64,000 nt of DNA from Lachnospiraceae bacterium (GTDB taxonomy: Bacteria > Bacillota > Clostridia > Lachnospirales > Lachnospiraceae), in contig JAEEND010000022.1 of NCBI GenBank assembly GCA_016283575.1, positions 62,001-126,000 on the forward strand, given 5' to 3'. Each line of letters opens with the position of its first letter. Positions within the stretch are counted from its first letter, which is position 1. Below the pieces are notes generated by a model that worked only from the letters and a program-made list of their open reading frames with translations, was not told where the DNA came from and did not search any database. Made by a program: the position numbers and the translations under genes. Of this stretch, positions 53,325-62,558 are shown in pieces.

Positions 53325-56027
53325 ATGAATAAGCGAAGCGTTAGAAGAATTATTGGCGCGTGTTTATTGATTCTTTCACTGATCATAGTAATGATCCCTG
53401 CTGAAGAATCCGCCGCCGAAACTTCCAAAACATCCGATTTTCAGTTAAACGGAGACATATTGATAAAATATACAGGCACGGCCGATACCGTGTCTGTTCC
53501 TAATGGTGTTAAGAAGATCGGTGAGGAGGCCTTTGCCGACAATTCCTATATCAAGACACTTAAATTATCATCTTCCGTAGAAGAGATCGCTTACGGCGCA
53601 TTTGCAAATTGTAATAATCTTACCAAGGTTGAAATCCCTGATAATGTTGAAACTATCGGAAGTGCGGCATTTTCCAATTGTACCGCCCTTAATACCGTAT
53701 CCATCGGTGCCGGCGTTAAATCCATGGGTACCGGCGTCTTTGTGGGAGACAAGGCTCTTACAACATTTTCAATAAGTGATAAAAATACAAAATTTATTTA
53801 TAAAGACGGTGTCATTTATGATAACAAAAGTGAGACCATAATCTTTGTTCTGCCTGCCAGAAAGGGCGATTCCTATACCATGCCCAATTCGGTAAAAGAA
53901 ATATATCCCTATGCTTTTTATGGTAGCAGCAATATTAAAGATATTACCGTTTCCAATACTATTTACGAAATTCCTGCTTATGCATTTTCATATTGCAATG
54001 GATTAAAGGCTGTCAACCTCCCTTATTCAGTAAACATTATCGATGTTAAAGCTTTTGAAAACTGCGTTAATCTTCAAGACGTAACTATTCCCGAATCTGT
54101 TAATTTTATTCATCCCACAGCCTTTGACGGTTGCCCGAAGCTTAATATTATTGCAAAAGAAGGTACTTATGCCTATAACTGGTTTAAGAATTTTGATAAA
54201 TCCAATGTGGCAATAATCGACAATGAAGATAATGACAGTTCCGGAAACAAGAATAATGGTTCGGAAGAAGAACCGGAAGAAGATAATTATTACAATTCTC
54301 ATAAGATTATTTATAATCCCGATGATTATATGGCTGAAACCATAGTTGCCGGTCGTCATGCCGTTTTCTTTATTGATAATACCAGACCTACCGTTTTGGA
54401 AGGTGAGCTTGGTACCAATATGCCTGCAGTAAGTGAAGGACTTGATGAATTATTGAATAATGAAAATCGCGGAAAGGGAGTATCCCTTCCTAAATTCACC
54501 ATTATTGACGGTTCTGTTGCGGGAAAGGCTTTTTACGGTGATACCGATTTATATTCCTATGAATTTCCTGAAGGAATCAAATCCATCGGTGATTTTTCTT
54601 TTGCCCGAAGTGCATTAAAACAGATCACTATTCCCGATGGAGTTACACATATTGGTTATGGCGCGTTCTATCACTGCGACGATCTTGTTAAGATCGTGGT
54701 ACCTAAAACCGTTACGGAAATCGAACCATATGCCTTTGATAATACCCGTATGCTGGAGAATTTCATGCTGTATGGAGATGAAAGCTTCATGATCCTCGGT
54801 GACGGGATCCTTACAGCCTACCGCGGTACAGGTTCAAGTGTAACAATCCCTGACACTGTTAAGAAAATAGGCCCCGATGTATTTTCTAATCATACTGAAA
54901 TAACTTCCGTAAATATTCCTGACTCTGTAACAGAAGTAGGAGAGGGAGCCTTTGCGGGGTGCAGCAGCTTAGCCAATGTGAATGGCGGAATGAACATTGA
55001 AAAGATAAGTGACAGAGCCTTTGCCGGATGTCCTCTTGATAATATCCGCATGATGGATACTGTAAAAGAAGTAGGATTAAAGGCTTTTGATTATACTTCT
55101 GCAGGATTGCCTGACGAAAGAAAGCTTGTTTATTTCCACGGAAATGGGCTTCCTTCTTTAGGTATTAGTAAGACAACCACGCGTTTAAGTAATGATTCTT
55201 TCAGAAAAGATGCCTTTGAAGGCGTTAAGGTTGCTGTTATTCAGAGCGAGGATATCATACGTAACGGCACCTGCCTTGATCGTAATCTTTCCGGTTTTTC
55301 AGGGCTTATATGTGTTGTTGATGATCCTAATACTGATTATGAAAACGGAACTTTGAAAATTATAGATTGTACATTATCAAGTGAAGAAGCAAGTATTTTT
55401 ACAGTGCCTGATACCATGTATATATATGGTAAAGCCTACAGATTTAAAGATACAGAACTTGAAAATGTACTTAACATGGCTAAAGACGGAGCTTACGCCG
55501 GCGAAGCTGTTGCCGGTAATCCCGTTACTTTTGCGGGAAGCGATGATAAGTATTATTTAAGGATTTCAGATGATAATACTGAATATGTAAAAGAAGCATA
55601 TAAGAGAATATTCGGCGAAACCGCTCCCGGTAACTTTTACGGATTCAAGATCGAATTAAAGGATGGAAAAACAGGAACGGAGATTACCAAGTTCGGTAAG
55701 CAGAAATTAAATGTTACTGTTTTGATACCGGAAAACATGCCTGCAAAAAATATCCATGTTATCTGTACCGATGAAAATCTTCAGTTAGAAGATCTTTCAT
55801 ATGAAAAAACAGAAGTAGATAATAAACTTGCTGTTTCTTTTGATATAACCCATACAGGTCATTATGGATTATATTCATATTCATCGGGTGCTTCATCCGA
55901 TGGAGAACTTGACGATTCCCCCGATACGGGAGACCCCATTCATCCTAAATACTTCCTGGCACTTGGTGTATTTGCCATCGCCATGGCACTTCTTTTATAC
56001 AGGTCGAAAAAGGATATGGCTATTTAA
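53325..56027 (+). CDS. LRR_5 (BspA-like) surface protein with sortase signal SPDTGD
   Basis: 900 residues. Signal peptide IIGACLLILSLIIVMIPAEESAAE. BspA-type repeats at ~45-280 (VKKIGEEAFADNSYIKTLKLSSSVEEIAYGAFANC) and ~395-600, split by a Glu/Asn-rich spacer (DNDSSGNKNNGSEEEPEEDN). The C-terminal domain (~735-855, KYYLRISDDNTEYVKEAYKRIFGE...) matches the end of the preceding protein. Sorting signal SPDTGD near 865, then PIHPK, a helix and RSKK. It begins 5 nt after the upstream stop, so the two are co-transcribed; no strong ribosome site is seen (AAGGTAT). Probably wall-anchored. Confidence 0.88.
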   Translation: MNKRSVRRIIGACLLILSLIIVMIPAEESAAETSKTSDFQLNGDILIKYTGTADTVSVPNGVKKIGEEAFADNSYIKTLKLSSSVEEIAYGAFANCNNLTKVEIPDNVETIGSAAFSNCTALNTVSIGAGVKSMGTGVFVGDKALTTFSISDKNTKFIYKDGVIYDNKSETIIFVLPARKGDSYTMPNSVKEIYPYAFYGSSNIKDITVSNTIYEIPAYAFSYCNGLKAVNLPYSVNIIDVKAFENCVNLQDVTIPESVNFIHPTAFDGCPKLNIIAKEGTYAYNWFKNFDKSNVAIIDNEDNDSSGNKNNGSEEEPEEDNYYNSHKIIYNPDDYMAETIVAGRHAVFFIDNTRPTVLEGELGTNMPAVSEGLDELLNNENRGKGVSLPKFTIIDGSVAGKAFYGDTDLYSYEFPEGIKSIGDFSFARSALKQITIPDGVTHIGYGAFYHCDDLVKIVVPKTVTEIEPYAFDNTRMLENFMLYGDESFMILGDGILTAYRGTGSSVTIPDTVKKIGPDVFSNHTEITSVNIPDSVTEVGEGAFAGCSSLANVNGGMNIEKISDRAFAGCPLDNIRMMDTVKEVGLKAFDYTSAGLPDERKLVYFHGNGLPSLGISKTTTRLSNDSFRKDAFEGVKVAVIQSEDIIRNGTCLDRNLSGFSGLICVVDDPNTDYENGTLKIIDCTLSSEEASIFTVPDTMYIYGKAYRFKDTELENVLNMAKDGAYAGEAVAGNPVTFAGSDDKYYLRISDDNTEYVKEAYKRIFGETAPGNFYGFKIELKDGKTGTEITKFGKQKLNVTVLIPENMPAKNIHVICTDENLQLEDLSYEKTEVDNKLAVSFDITHTGHYGLYSYSSGASSDGELDDSPDTGDPIHPKYFLALGVFAIAMALLLYRSKKDMAI

Positions 56028-56064
56028 GATGTAAACGTTAGAAGAATAAGTAATAAGTAAATTT

Positions 56065-56094
56065 AGCGCAGCAACTTTGTTTGCTGCGTTTTTT
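56065..56094 (+). terminator. Terminator of the sortase/LRR operon
   Basis: CGCAGCAA (56067-56074) and TTGCTGCG (56081-56088) arms, then a T run. Confidence 0.92.
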
Positions 56095-56151
56095 ATATAC
56101 AATTCAAAATAAGGTTTGAGCCTCATAAGAAAAATGCTTTTGTTTGTATGG

Positions 56152-56180
56152 TTGACAGAAATGGTATGATTGTATACAAT
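56152..56180 (+). promoter_or_regulatory. Promoter of the Re-citrate-synthase-like operon
   Basis: TTGACA (56152-56157), 17-nt spacer, TACAAT (56175-56180). Confidence 0.85.
56169..56180. promoter_or_regulatory. Perfect palindrome ATTGTATACAAT over the -10: candidate GntR operator
   Basis: A 12-nt perfect palindrome overlapping the -10. GntR regulators of the FCD group often bind short palindromes of this kind (TTGTATACAA-like). The operon encodes such a regulator, so autoregulation is a reasonable inference. Confidence 0.6.
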
Positions 56181-56215
56181 TATCCACAGCATATTAATTT
56201 ACTTTGGAGGTCCCT

Positions 56216-57664
56216 ATGGGCGAGGATAATTTATACTCGGATGATTCCGAAAACATGTTTACAAACAGGCCGGTATCTCTTAATCAAAAGAATAATCTTC
56301 TGGAAATAGAAGAACATATTTATATGTTGAATGATGTTGAAAAACCTAACGTCTTCAGAAATATGTTCCCTTATTCCGAAATTCCCAAGATTCCGTTTAA
56401 TGACAGAATTGTGCCTCATAATATGCCGCATGATATCTGGATCACGGATACAACTTTCAGAGACGGTCAGCAGTCGAGAGCCCCTTATACAACGGAACAG
56501 ATTGTTACTATTTATGATTATCTTCATCGTCTTGGCGGACCCAATGGTATGATCAAGGCCAGCGAGTTCTTTTTATACAGTAAAAAGGATCGCGATGCCG
56601 TATACAAATGTATGGAACGAGGATATGAATTTCCTGAAGTTACCAGTTGGATCAGAGCCAGCAAAGATGACTTTAAACTTGTAAAAGAAATAGGAATGAA
56701 AGAAACCGGAATCTTAGTTTCCTGTTCTGATTATCATATATTTTTAAAGCTTAAGATGACAAGAAAACAGGCCATGGATCATTATCTTTCCGTGGTACGT
56801 GATTGCCTTGACGAAGGTATTGCCGTAAGATGCCACCTTGAAGATATTACCAGAGCTGATATTTACGGTTATGTTGTTCCTTTCTGTCTTGAACTCATGA
56901 AACTAATGGATGAATATAAGATTCCCATTAAGATAAGAGCCTGTGATACTATGGGTTATGGTGTCAACTATTCAGGTGCTGTTATCCCGAGAAGTGTACA
57001 GGGTATCATCTATGCGATCCATACTCATGCCGGGGTTCCTTCCGAACTCATTGAGTGGCACGGACATAATGACTTCTATAAGGCCGTTGTAAATTCATCC
57101 ACTGCATGGTTATACGGTTGCTCCGGCGTAAATACTTCACTTTTCGGTATCGGTGAAAGAACAGGTAATACACCGCTGGAAGCAATGGTATTTGAATATG
57201 CTCAGCTTAAGGGAGACTTAAACGGTATGGATACTACCGTTATAACCGAACTTGCCGAATATTATGAAAAAGAAATTGGATATAAGATTCCTGAAAGAAC
57301 TCCTTTTGTAGGAAAGAACTTTAATGTTACCAGAGCAGGAATTCATGCGGACGGTCTTCTTAAGAATGAAGAGATCTATAACATTTTCGATACGGAGAAG
57401 TTCTTAAACAGACCTGTTATCTGTGCCGTATCAAATACATCCGGTCTTGCAGGTATCGCTCATTGGATCAATACAAAGTATAAACTCACCAAGGATAAAG
57501 CTCTTGATAAGAACTGTGAACTTGTTAAGAAGATCAAAGAATGGGTTGATGCTGAATATGCCAACGGTCGTGTAACCGTTATGACGGATAAAGAATTAAT
57601 TGATGCCATTGACAGAATCACCAAGGAATATAAACTGGAGCCTATATGTCAAACTATGATGTAA
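56216..57664 (+). CDS. Citrate (Re)-synthase-like / 2-isopropylmalate-homocitrate synthase family
   Basis: 482 residues from ATG 56216 after GGAGGT; the tracked TTG 56204 overlaps that site. A DRE-TIM-type aldolase barrel: the start of the barrel has TDTTFRDGQQSRAPYT (metal-binding Arg-Asp), with HLEDITRADIYG, ACDTMGYGVNYSG and the metal-binding EWHGHNDFYKA, plus GVNTSLFGIGERTGNTPLE. This superfamily joins acetyl-CoA to a 2-oxo acid. The neighbouring isocitrate dehydrogenase and lack of leu or lys genes favour Re-citrate synthase, as found in several Clostridia. A regulatory leucine domain is not obvious. The activity is inference. Confidence 0.8.
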   Translation: MGEDNLYSDDSENMFTNRPVSLNQKNNLLEIEEHIYMLNDVEKPNVFRNMFPYSEIPKIPFNDRIVPHNMPHDIWITDTTFRDGQQSRAPYTTEQIVTIYDYLHRLGGPNGMIKASEFFLYSKKDRDAVYKCMERGYEFPEVTSWIRASKDDFKLVKEIGMKETGILVSCSDYHIFLKLKMTRKQAMDHYLSVVRDCLDEGIAVRCHLEDITRADIYGYVVPFCLELMKLMDEYKIPIKIRACDTMGYGVNYSGAVIPRSVQGIIYAIHTHAGVPSELIEWHGHNDFYKAVVNSSTAWLYGCSGVNTSLFGIGERTGNTPLEAMVFEYAQLKGDLNGMDTTVITELAEYYEKEIGYKIPERTPFVGKNFNVTRAGIHADGLLKNEEIYNIFDTEKFLNRPVICAVSNTSGLAGIAHWINTKYKLTKDKALDKNCELVKKIKEWVDAEYANGRVTVMTDKELIDAIDRITKEYKLEPICQTMM

Positions 57665-58335
57665 AACAGGAAGTTACCGATAAATATTCTTTACGGGGAC
57701 GTGTTTTTAACAGGATTCGTGAAGATATATTATCCGGTCGCTACAAAGAAAATGATGAATTAAAAGAAATAGCCATCGGAGAAGAATTGGGTGTATCAAG
57801 AACTCCTGTGCGTGAAGCATTCAGACAGCTGGAGTTGGAAGGCCTAATCCAGATCGTGCCCAATAAAGGAGCCTATGTAACAGGCATTACCATGGATGAT
57901 GTTAAGGATATTTACATGATCCGTTCTAAGCTTGAAGGCTTGTGCGCAAGAAGAGCCTGCGAACATATAACCGAAGCCCAGATGGAAGAAATGGAAGAGA
58001 ATGTATATCTTGCAAAATTTCATGCTGAAAAAGGACATTTTGACCAGATGTTTGCGCTTGATAACAGATTCCATGAACTTCTTTATGAATCATGTAATTC
58101 CAAGATGCTTGAGCATTTATTGAAGGATTATCATCAATATGTTAAGAGAGTTCGCAGTAAGACTCTTTCAACCATTGAACGTTCCGTTGCTTCAAATGCC
58201 GAACATCAGGGAATTATGGAAGCGATTAAAAATAAAGACGGCGATCTGGCCGAGAAGCTTGCAACTCTTCATGTTGATAAAGCTTTTTCAAATATGATCA
58301 AAAACGGACTTAAGGAGGTCTATCAGAATGACTAA
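57646..58335 (+). CDS. GntR-family regulator, FadR/FCD subgroup
   Basis: 229 residues. N-terminal winged helix ([55 protein letters not shown]) and a C-terminal FCD helical domain ([18 protein letters not shown] ... [15 protein letters not shown] ... [15 protein letters not shown]) with likely metal-binding Asp/His residues. It overlaps the upstream synthase gene by 19 nt and icd by 8 nt. Probably controls its own operon through the palindrome at 56169. Confidence 0.93.
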   Translation: MSNYDVKQEVTDKYSLRGRVFNRIREDILSGRYKENDELKEIAIGEELGVSRTPVREAFRQLELEGLIQIVPNKGAYVTGITMDDVKDIYMIRSKLEGLCARRACEHITEAQMEEMEENVYLAKFHAEKGHFDQMFALDNRFHELLYESCNSKMLEHLLKDYHQYVKRVRSKTLSTIERSVASNAEHQGIMEAIKNKDGDLAEKLATLHVDKAFSNMIKNGLKEVYQND

Positions 58336-59524
58336 AATCGCAATGACCACACCCCTTGTTGAAATGGACGGGGATGAAATGACCAGAATACTCTGGAAGA
58401 TGATCAAGGATGAACTTATTTTACCTTACGTAGATTTAAAGACAGAGTATTACGATCTGGGTCTTGAAAATAGAAATAATACAAAGGATCAGGTCACAAA
58501 GGACAGCGCTGAAGCAACTTTAAAGTATGGTGTTGCAGTTAAATGCGCAACCATCACTCCCAATGCTGCCAGAGTTAAGGAATATAACTTATCTGAAATG
58601 TGGAAGAGCCCCAACGGAACCATAAGAGCCATGCTTGACGGAACCGTTTTCAGAGCTCCTATTATCGTTAAGGGGATCGACCCCTGTGTAAGGAACTGGA
58701 AGAAACCCATCACTCTTGCGCGTCATGCCTATGGTGATGTTTATAAGAATTCCGAGATCAAGGTTGACGGTCCCGGCAAGGCGGAACTTGTATTTACAAA
58801 AGAAGACGGCACAGAAATCAGAGAACTTATTCATGAATTCAAAGGCCCCGGTATTTTACAGGGAATGCATAATACCGTTTCTTCAATAACAAGCTTTGCT
58901 CACTCATGTTTTTCTTTTGCTCTTGAAACAAAGCAGGATTTGTGGTTTGCCACAAAGGATACCATTTCAAAGAAATATGACCATACATTCAAGGATATTT
59001 TTGAAGAGCTTTATGAAAAAGAATATAAAGATAAATTTGATAAGGCAGGTATCAAGTATTTTTATACTTTGATCGATGATGCCGTTGCCAGAGTTATGAA
59101 AGAAGAGGGCGGATTTATCTGGGCCTGCAAGAATTACGACGGCGACGTTATGAGCGATATGGTATCAAGTGCATTTGGTTCTTTATCAATGATGACCAGC
59201 GTTCTTGTTTCTCCTAAGGGTGTTTTTGAATACGAAGCGGCTCACGGTACAATTCAGAAGCATTATTATCGCTATCTTGAAGGTGAGGAAGCTAAGTCAA
59301 ATCCCGTAGCAAGTATTTTTGCATGGAGCGGTGCGTTAAGAAAGAGAGGCGAGCTTGATAATCTTCCCGAACTTTCCGCATTCGGCGACAGACTTGAAGC
59401 TGCTGTTATTAAAACAATCGAAAGCGGTGTTATGACTGCGGATTTATCAAGGATCACAAGCTTAACCAATGTAAGAACCGTTAATACAAAGGAATTCTTC
59501 GAAGAGATCAAGAAGAATATGTAG
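58328..59524 (+). CDS. icd: NADP-dependent isocitrate dehydrogenase (eukaryotic-like type)
   Basis: 398 residues. The start [26 protein letters not shown] and [37 protein letters not shown] are the signature of the ~400-residue NADP-type shared with eukaryotes, rather than the E. coli Icd form. [11 protein letters not shown] is the cofactor-site segment; its His-Gly-Thr context suits NADP. It makes 2-oxoglutarate from isocitrate. AAGGAGG lies within the gntR end. No aconitase is in the window. Confidence 0.95.
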   Translation: MTKIAMTTPLVEMDGDEMTRILWKMIKDELILPYVDLKTEYYDLGLENRNNTKDQVTKDSAEATLKYGVAVKCATITPNAARVKEYNLSEMWKSPNGTIRAMLDGTVFRAPIIVKGIDPCVRNWKKPITLARHAYGDVYKNSEIKVDGPGKAELVFTKEDGTEIRELIHEFKGPGILQGMHNTVSSITSFAHSCFSFALETKQDLWFATKDTISKKYDHTFKDIFEELYEKEYKDKFDKAGIKYFYTLIDDAVARVMKEEGGFIWACKNYDGDVMSDMVSSAFGSLSMMTSVLVSPKGVFEYEAAHGTIQKHYYRYLEGEEAKSNPVASIFAWSGALRKRGELDNLPELSAFGDRLEAAVIKTIESGVMTADLSRITSLTNVRTVNTKEFFEEIKKNM

Positions 59525-59528
59525 ATTT

Positions 59529-59559
59529 AATCCCCTTATTAATTTAAGGGGATTTTTTT
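59529..59559 (+). terminator. Terminator of icd
   Basis: AATCCCCTT and AAGGGGATT arms around ATTAATTT, then T's. Confidence 0.93.
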
Positions 59560-59568
59560 AAAGATAGA

Positions 59569-59597
59569 TTGACACGGATTTAACAAGTCAATATAAT
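59569..59597 (+). promoter_or_regulatory. Promoter of rex
   Basis: TTGACA (59569-59574), 17-nt spacer, TATAAT (59592-59597), both consensus. A TTTAACAAG half-site lies in the spacer, but no full Rex box. Confidence 0.92.
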
Positions 59598-59629
59598 TAA
59601 ATTAATAAAAAAATGAAGATGGAGTGCTT

Positions 59630-60274
59630 ATGGACGAAAAAACTATTTCTCAGGCAGTCATTTCAAGATTACCAAGATATTTAAGATATCTCGCAGAATT
59701 AAAAGACAATAACATCGAAAGAGTATCTTCCAGTGAATTAAGTCAGATCATGAATCTTACAGCTTCCCAGATACGTCAGGACTTTAACAACTTCGGCGGG
59801 TTTGGTCAGCAGGGATACGGATACAAGGTTAATTATCTTTATGACGAAATCGCGAAGATCCTGGGCCTTGATAAAACCCATCACTTAATTATCATTGGCG
59901 CGGGCAACCTTGGACAGGCTCTTGCCAATTATATGAATTTCGAGAGAAGAGGCTTCCATTTTAAAGGCATCTTTGATTCCAACGAAAAGCTCCACGGGAA
60001 AAAGATACGCGATATGTATGTTCAGCCCATGGAAGATCTCGAAAATTTCGTAAAAGAAAATGATATTGATATTGCAGTACTTACCATTCCCAAAACAAGC
60101 GCTGTCAAAGTTGCGGAGCAGCTTGTTAATTGCGGCGTTAAAGCATTTTGGAATTTCGCGCATGTTGATTTAAAGGTTCCTAAAGATATTGTGGTTGAAA
60201 ATGTACATTTATCGGATTCCCTCATGAAACTTTCTTTTAAGATCAACAGTCAGGACAATGACTTCGAACATTAA
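59630..60274 (+). CDS. rex: Redox-sensing transcriptional repressor Rex
   Basis: 214 residues from ATG 59630, after GGAG; the tracked GTG 59624 is inside the ribosome-site spacing. The winged helix is readable (RLPRYLRYLAELKDNNIERVSSSELSQIMNLTASQIRQDFNNFGGFGQQGYGYKV). A Rossmann domain has GAGNLGQALANY and LTIPKTSA. Rex senses the NADH/NAD+ ratio and represses fermentation genes. First of a run of co-oriented genes. Confidence 0.97.
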   Translation: MDEKTISQAVISRLPRYLRYLAELKDNNIERVSSSELSQIMNLTASQIRQDFNNFGGFGQQGYGYKVNYLYDEIAKILGLDKTHHLIIIGAGNLGQALANYMNFERRGFHFKGIFDSNEKLHGKKIRDMYVQPMEDLENFVKENDIDIAVLTIPKTSAVKVAEQLVNCGVKAFWNFAHVDLKVPKDIVVENVHLSDSLMKLSFKINSQDNDFEH

Positions 60275-60296
60275 TTAAAGGGATTAAGGAGTTAAG

Positions 60297-60950
60297 ATGT
60301 CAAGAAAAGAAGAAGTATTCATACCTGCTTTGGAAAACAAAAAGATTCCCATACTTAGTCTTGATAACAATTGGCACAGATTGTTTACCCAGACGGAACC
60401 CAATCCCGAGATTACTGCCCTCGAAGAAGAGCTTAATGAATTATTGCGTCAGCAGGGAAAAAACAATACTGAATACAAAGAGGTTAAGCTTTTAAAGAAA
60501 AAGCTCATGGATGAAATAGTGGACCAGATGAATGAGCTAAAATCCGCTCCTTCTAAATCCACCGAAAAGAAACTTGACGAAAACAAACGTCTTATCGAAG
60601 AATGCAATGAAAAACTTGAAGAATGTGAAGATAAGACCTTTGAAATCCCGAGAAAGATCAATGAAGTTAATTACAAGCTGATGCTTGCCACCATGGAAGT
60701 GTGCTATGCACAGATCCAGGAAAATAATGAAGAAATAGAAGAAATCAGCAAATGGGTTAATGAAATGCGAATAGAGCTTAAGAAAAAGGTTGTAACGAAA
60801 CAGCAGAAGCTTAAGCGAAACCAGAATTTTTATACTTATATGCATAATATTTTCGGTGCGGAAGTAATAGATATATTCGATATGAAATATAATGTGGAAC
60901 CGCCTAAGACGGATTCCGAAAATCCCGAAAAGAAGGATGGAAATCAGTGA
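60297..60950 (+). CDS. Coiled-coil protein of unknown function
   Basis: 217 residues. A short ordered N-terminus (VFIPALENKKIPILSLDNNWHRLF) is followed by a long charged coiled coil (~38-190), rich in Lys/Glu. No signal peptide or membrane segment is present. I recall similar proteins between rex and the NAD(P)HX-repair gene in related genomes, but do not know the function. It overlaps the next gene by 4 nt (GTGA), so it is translationally coupled. Confidence 0.75.
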   Translation: MSRKEEVFIPALENKKIPILSLDNNWHRLFTQTEPNPEITALEEELNELLRQQGKNNTEYKEVKLLKKKLMDEIVDQMNELKSAPSKSTEKKLDENKRLIEECNEKLEECEDKTFEIPRKINEVNYKLMLATMEVCYAQIQENNEEIEEISKWVNEMRIELKKKVVTKQQKLKRNQNFYTYMHNIFGAEVIDIFDMKYNVEPPKTDSENPEKKDGNQ

Positions 60951-62488
60951 AAAAGATTCTTTCAAAAGAAGAGATGCGAGCTGCAGAACAATTCACAATT
61001 GAGAAGCTTTCTGTTTCGGATGATTGTCTTGTTGAGAGAGCCGCTTTTTCTTCTTTTCTTGAAATTAAAAAGAGATTTCCGGCTGATTCTCAGTGTCTGA
61101 TACTGGCAGGCCCCGGAAATAACGGTGCCGATGCGCTGGCTCTTTCCAGAATCCTTATAGAATACGGATATAATGTATCCGTATATTTTTACGGGAATAA
61201 TTACTCGGAATGTAATCTCATTGAAAAAAAACGTCTTAATGAAGTTAAGAATAATAAGCTCGGAAAACTTAACTTTTTATCGGTACTTGATCTAAGTAAA
61301 GACGGATATTTTGATTTTATAGTAGATGGTCTTTACGGAATAGGCTTAAACCGGGATTTAAGTCCCGATGCATCGATGCTTATAGAAAGAATCAATTCCT
61401 ATAAAGCATTCAAAATTGCTCTTGATATTCCATCAGGCTTAAACAGTAATACAGGTACATGTTCCGCTTGCTTTAAGGCGGATCTCACCGTTACCTTCGG
61501 ATTTATCAAAAAAGGTCTTTTGTTAAATAAAGGGCCTGATTATACAGGTGAGCTGGTTCTTTTAAAAACAGGAATATTTGATAAAGAAAATAGCGAATCT
61601 TCATATAAAGCTTTGGAAGATTCCGATTTTTACAATCTGCTCCCCGACAGAAAAAATGTTTCCCATAAAGGAACCTACGGGAAGACTCTCATTATTGCAG
61701 GAAGCGAAGATATATACGGTGCATGCCTGCTTGCATCCAAAGCCTGCTTTTACGTGGGCGCCGGTATGGTGAAGATTTTTACACATAAAAATAATGTTGA
61801 CAATCTTCAGAGAGAGATTCCGGAAGCCATGATATCTTCCTACGATAATGATCCGGGCAAGCTAAATATTCTTGAAGAAAAGCTTATAAAGGATATTGAC
61901 TGGGCAGATACCGTTATGGTTGGTTCCGGCCTCGGCACCGGGCCTGTTTCTTTTAACATATTGGAAACACTGGTACGTAAAGCCGATTTAGATAAAAAGA
62001 TAGTGATATTTGATGCGGATGCTTTAAATATTTTCGCTGAGAATAAAGAATTATTCTACATTCTTTCAGAAAGAATTAAAAATTCGTTTGTAGAATGTGT
62101 AATGACGCCTCATAAGAAAGAGCTTAAAGGCATTATAAAGATGTTGGGCCTCGATTTTCTTGATCCCGAAGAGGCTTGCGAAAAGATATTTGAGATATCA
62201 AGGATCGTCGTGGTTGATAAGGGACCTGACTCAGGCATCTATGGTGAGGAAAGATTTATTAATCTTACCGGCAATGACGGCCTTGCAACTGCAGGAAGCG
62301 GTGATGTTCTTTCAGGTATTCTTGCGGGACTGTTATTTCAGATAAAAGATAAATGTGATTTTGAGGAAGCTGTTGCCATGGGAGTGTATCTTCACGGCTT
62401 GCTTGCCGACAGAGTGGCAGAACGTAAATCCAAGGCTTCGCTGATGGCCGGCGATCTTATCCTTGAAATCCCTCAGGTCATAGCCTGA
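60947..62488 (+). CDS. nnr: Bifunctional NAD(P)HX epimerase/dehydratase
   Basis: 513 residues from GTG 60947. N-terminal epimerase (YjeF_N, ~1-205): SKEEMRAAEQFTIEK, AGPGNNGADALALSRIL, VDGLYGIGLNR, ALDIPSGLNSNTG. C-terminal ADP/ATP-dependent dehydratase (~225-510): HKGTYGKTLIIAGS, VMTPHKKELKGI, and the catalytic GNDGLATAGSGDVLSGILAGL. It repairs hydrated NADH/NADPH. Its place beside rex fits redox-cofactor housekeeping. Confidence 0.95.
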   Translation: MKKILSKEEMRAAEQFTIEKLSVSDDCLVERAAFSSFLEIKKRFPADSQCLILAGPGNNGADALALSRILIEYGYNVSVYFYGNNYSECNLIEKKRLNEVKNNKLGKLNFLSVLDLSKDGYFDFIVDGLYGIGLNRDLSPDASMLIERINSYKAFKIALDIPSGLNSNTGTCSACFKADLTVTFGFIKKGLLLNKGPDYTGELVLLKTGIFDKENSESSYKALEDSDFYNLLPDRKNVSHKGTYGKTLIIAGSEDIYGACLLASKACFYVGAGMVKIFTHKNNVDNLQREIPEAMISSYDNDPGKLNILEEKLIKDIDWADTVMVGSGLGTGPVSFNILETLVRKADLDKKIVIFDADALNIFAENKELFYILSERIKNSFVECVMTPHKKELKGIIKMLGLDFLDPEEACEKIFEISRIVVVDKGPDSGIYGEERFINLTGNDGLATAGSGDVLSGILAGLLFQIKDKCDFEEAVAMGVYLHGLLADRVAERKSKASLMAGDLILEIPQVIA

Positions 62489-62504
62489 AGTACCATTGTT
62501 GCAA

Positions 62505-62533
62505 TTGACTTAGCAATAGGATAATGGTATATT
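62505..62533 (+). promoter_or_regulatory. Promoter of the CBS-domain gene, overlapping a hairpin
   Basis: TTGACT (62505-62510), 17-nt spacer, TATATT (62528-62533) with TGG in front. The region can also fold (TACCATT ... AATGGTA, TTGC ... GCAA) and may end the nnr transcript. Confidence 0.6.
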
Positions 62534-62558
62534 TTTCTTGCGTTTTTACGGAGTGAAT

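Noticed and set aside
59575-59597. Rex-binding site in the rex promoter
   Set aside because: Only a TTTAACAAG half-site is visible; no inverted partner at the proper distance.
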